Origin: an uncultured Oscillospiraceae bacterium
GTDB taxonomy: Bacteria; Bacillota; Clostridia; Oscillospirales; Acutalibacteraceae
DNA: 7,223 nt
Assembly (NCBI GenBank): GCA_900543395.1
Contig: UQQT01000066.1
Span: forward strand, 1-7,223
Direction of reading: 5' to 3'
In this document: positions 5,670 to 7,223 of the stretch, piece after piece
Layout of the letters: each line of letters opens with the position of its first letter
Position numbering within the stretch: position 1 is the first letter of the stretch
The notes under the pieces: model-generated
Told to the model about the DNA's origin: nothing
Seen by the model: the letters and a program-made list of their open reading frames with translations, nothing else
Database searches by the model: none
Position numbers and translations under genes: made by a program

Positions 5670-7040
5670 ATGAAGTACGACGTTATCATAATCGGAGCGG
5701 GTCCCGGAGGAATTTACTCTGCGTTCGAGCTTGTAAAGCTCAACGAGGGACTTAAAATAGGCGTGTTCGAAGCGGGTCACAGACTCGAAAAACGCAAATG
5801 TCCGATAGACGGCGAAAAAATCAAAACCTGCATAGGCTGTAAGTCATGCTCGATAATGAGCGGATTCGGCGGAGCGGGCGCATTTTCCGACGGAAAATAT
5901 AATATAACAAACGATTTCGGCGGCACGCTTTACGAGCATATCGGCAAGAAAAAGGCTCTCGATCTGATGAAGTACGTAGACGACATCAACATGCGCTACG
6001 GCGGCGAGGGTACGAAGCTTTACTCGACTGCGGGTACGAAGTTCAAGAAGATATGTATTCAGAATCAGCTTAACCTGCTCGACGCGTCCGTAAGACACCT
6101 CGGCACGGATATAAATTATGTCGTATTGCAGAATCTTTATAAATATCTGAAGGACAAGGTCGATTTTCATTTCGACTGTGCGGTAACGGACGTTGACAAA
6201 ACCGACGGCGGTTACATTATCACCGCTTCGGATGAAAAATACGAGTGCAAAGACTGCATTATTTCCGTCGGCAGAAGCGGAAGCAAGTGGATGGAATCCG
6301 TATGCGACAAGCTCGGAATCGAAACGAAATCGAACAGAGTCGATATCGGCGTAAGAGTCGAGCTTCCCGCGGTCGTATTCTCGCATCTTACGGATGAATT
6401 ATATGAAAGCAAAATAGTTTACAGAACCGAAAAATTCGAGGACAGAGTCCGCACGTTCTGTATGAATCCCAACGGTATAGTCGTTAACGAGAACACGAAC
6501 GGAATCGTAACGGTCAACGGTCATTCGTATGAAGATAAGGCGATGCAGACCAAGAACACGAACTTCGCTCTGCTCGTTTCAAAGCATTTCTCCGAGCCCT
6601 TCAAGGATTCGAACGGCTACGGCGAGAGCATTGCGAGACTTTCAAACATGCTCGGCGGCGGAGTTATCGTTCAGCGTTTCGGCGACCTCGTAAGGGGCAG
6701 ACGAAGCAACGTTTCAAGAATCGAGGAGTGCTCGGTAACGCCTACGCTCGCGGCGACTCCGGGCGATTTAAGTCTCGTTCTCCCCAAGCGTATACTCGAC
6801 GGAATTATCGAAATGATTTACGCGCTCGACCGTATTGCCCCCGGAACGGCGAACGACGACACGCTCCTTTACGGCGTCGAGGTTAAGTTTTATAATATGG
6901 AGGCCGACGTTGACGAAAGACTCGAAAGCAAGTGCAAGGGTCTTTACATAATCGGCGACGGCAGCGGAATCACGCACTCACTCTCGCACGCGTCGGCAAG
7001 CGGAGTATATGTTGCGCGTGAAATCGCGGAAGACATATAA
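5670..7040 (+). CDS. FAD-dependent oxidoreductase, COG2509-type (456 aa)
   Basis: A flavoprotein of the uncharacterised FAD-dependent dehydrogenase group. The N-terminal Rossmann motif is IIIGAGPGG (6-14), with Glu34 at the end of the second strand (VFEAG) placed to bind the FAD ribose. Next comes a Cys cluster, C44, C54, C57, C60 (CX9CX2CX2C), then GFGGAGAFSDGKYN (65-78), a signature of this group. IISVGRSG (197-204) is the second dinucleotide-domain segment, and YIIGDGSGITHSLSHA (426-441) is the C-terminal FAD loop with Asp430. No signal peptide or membrane helix is seen, so it is cytosolic. Length is close to what I expect for the group. The physiological substrate is unknown; a hydride or reductase reaction on a hydrophobic or small organic substrate is only a guess. 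It is the last gene of the cyclophilin operon, followed by a strong terminator. The Cys cluster could bind a metal or iron-sulfur centre or be redox active. Confidence 0.9.
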   Translation: MKYDVIIIGAGPGGIYSAFELVKLNEGLKIGVFEAGHRLEKRKCPIDGEKIKTCIGCKSCSIMSGFGGAGAFSDGKYNITNDFGGTLYEHIGKKKALDLMKYVDDINMRYGGEGTKLYSTAGTKFKKICIQNQLNLLDASVRHLGTDINYVVLQNLYKYLKDKVDFHFDCAVTDVDKTDGGYIITASDEKYECKDCIISVGRSGSKWMESVCDKLGIETKSNRVDIGVRVELPAVVFSHLTDELYESKIVYRTEKFEDRVRTFCMNPNGIVVNENTNGIVTVNGHSYEDKAMQTKNTNFALLVSKHFSEPFKDSNGYGESIARLSNMLGGGVIVQRFGDLVRGRRSNVSRIEECSVTPTLAATPGDLSLVLPKRILDGIIEMIYALDRIAPGTANDDTLLYGVEVKFYNMEADVDERLESKCKGLYIIGDGSGITHSLSHASASGVYVAREIAEDI

Positions 7041-7119
7041 GCGTGGATGTTAAAAACGCCCGCACCGCAAAAATCAATTGCAAATATAAGCGGTTGGCTT
7101 TTTGCCATCCCCTCGAACA

Positions 7120-7149
7120 AAAAGGACGAAGCATCTGCTTCGTCCTTTT
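7120..7149 (+). terminator. Strong Rho-independent terminator of the cyclophilin operon
   Basis: AAAAGGACGAAGCA (7120-7133) and TGCTTCGTCCTTTT (7136-7149) are perfect 14-base inverted arms with a 2-base centre (in practice a 4-base ATCT loop). The GC-rich stem is flanked by A-run and T-run, so it could also stop transcription entering from the right. It lies about 80 bases after the oxidoreductase stop. The intervening 7041-7119 has no gene, only a weak imperfect hairpin near 7092-7110. Confidence 0.9.
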
Positions 7150-7204
7150 AGACTGTCGATAAAGTACATGAACCACGCCTTAAAGACACGTTATGTTTTG
7201 TTAT
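7149..7204 (+). repeat. Right copy of a terminal inverted repeat (dispersed-repeat candidate)
   Basis: The core 7149-7179 (begins TAGACTGTCGATAAAGTAC, ends TGAACCACGCC) is the inverted counterpart of 25-55 with one mismatch. Similarity continues to about 7204 with a one-base gap. It begins at the last T of the operon terminator. I do not recognise the family and see no transposase or integrase next to it. Confidence 0.8.
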
Positions 7205-7223
7205 ATCAGAAAAAAGTTTTTTA

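Noticed and set aside
6970..7176. 68-codon minus-strand ORF across the terminator and right repeat
   Set aside because: It reads through the terminator stem and the repeat and into the antisense of the oxidoreductase; an artefact of those sequences.

Overview
The window looks like chromosomal DNA from a Gram-positive, Clostridia-like bacterium, possibly an uncultivated gut Oscillospiraceae/Ruminococcaceae relative. This is inferred from strong AGGAGG-type ribosome binding sites, TTGaaa-N17-TAnaAT promoters with a TGTG element upstream of the -10, a lipoprotein signal with a lipobox, and an EF-G-like (EF-G II type) protein of the kind common in Firmicutes. The exact taxon cannot be fixed from the sequence alone.

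Layout: five genes in two outward-facing arms around a divergent promoter region (4363-4683). The left arm, on the minus strand, has an EF-G-like translational GTPase (2290-4362, TTG start) and, further out, a large secreted alpha/beta-hydrolase (lipase/esterase-like, 86-1990). A 299-base AT-rich spacer between them holds a hairpin after the EF-G-like gene and a good promoter for the hydrolase, so the two are probably separate transcription units. The right arm, on the plus strand, is a compact apparent operon: a cytosolic cyclophilin-type peptidyl-prolyl isomerase (4684-5154), a small predicted lipoprotein that overlaps it by ATGA (5151-5645), and a COG2509-type FAD-dependent oxidoreductase (5670-7040). 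It is closed by a strong Rho-independent terminator (7120-7149).

The genes share no obvious pathway. The cyclophilin and EF-G-like protein fit general protein synthesis and folding. The oxidoreductase and lipoprotein have no assigned substrate. The hydrolase is exported.

The most unusual structure is at the edges. A 31-base sequence at 25-55 recurs in inverted orientation at 7149-7179 with one mismatch, and weaker similarity continues outward to about 55 bases. Each copy lies just past a hairpin at the 3' end of its gene arm and points outward in the same way relative to transcription. This suggests a dispersed 3'-end-associated repeat family, and it may also explain why the sequence stops here if this is an assembly contig. 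The second notable point is that the EF-G-like protein has a degenerate G4 motif (SRCD for NKxD) and Leu where translational GTPases usually have the catalytic His. I see no CRISPR array, transposase, tRNA, rRNA or phage gene, and no convincing undescribed multi-gene system.
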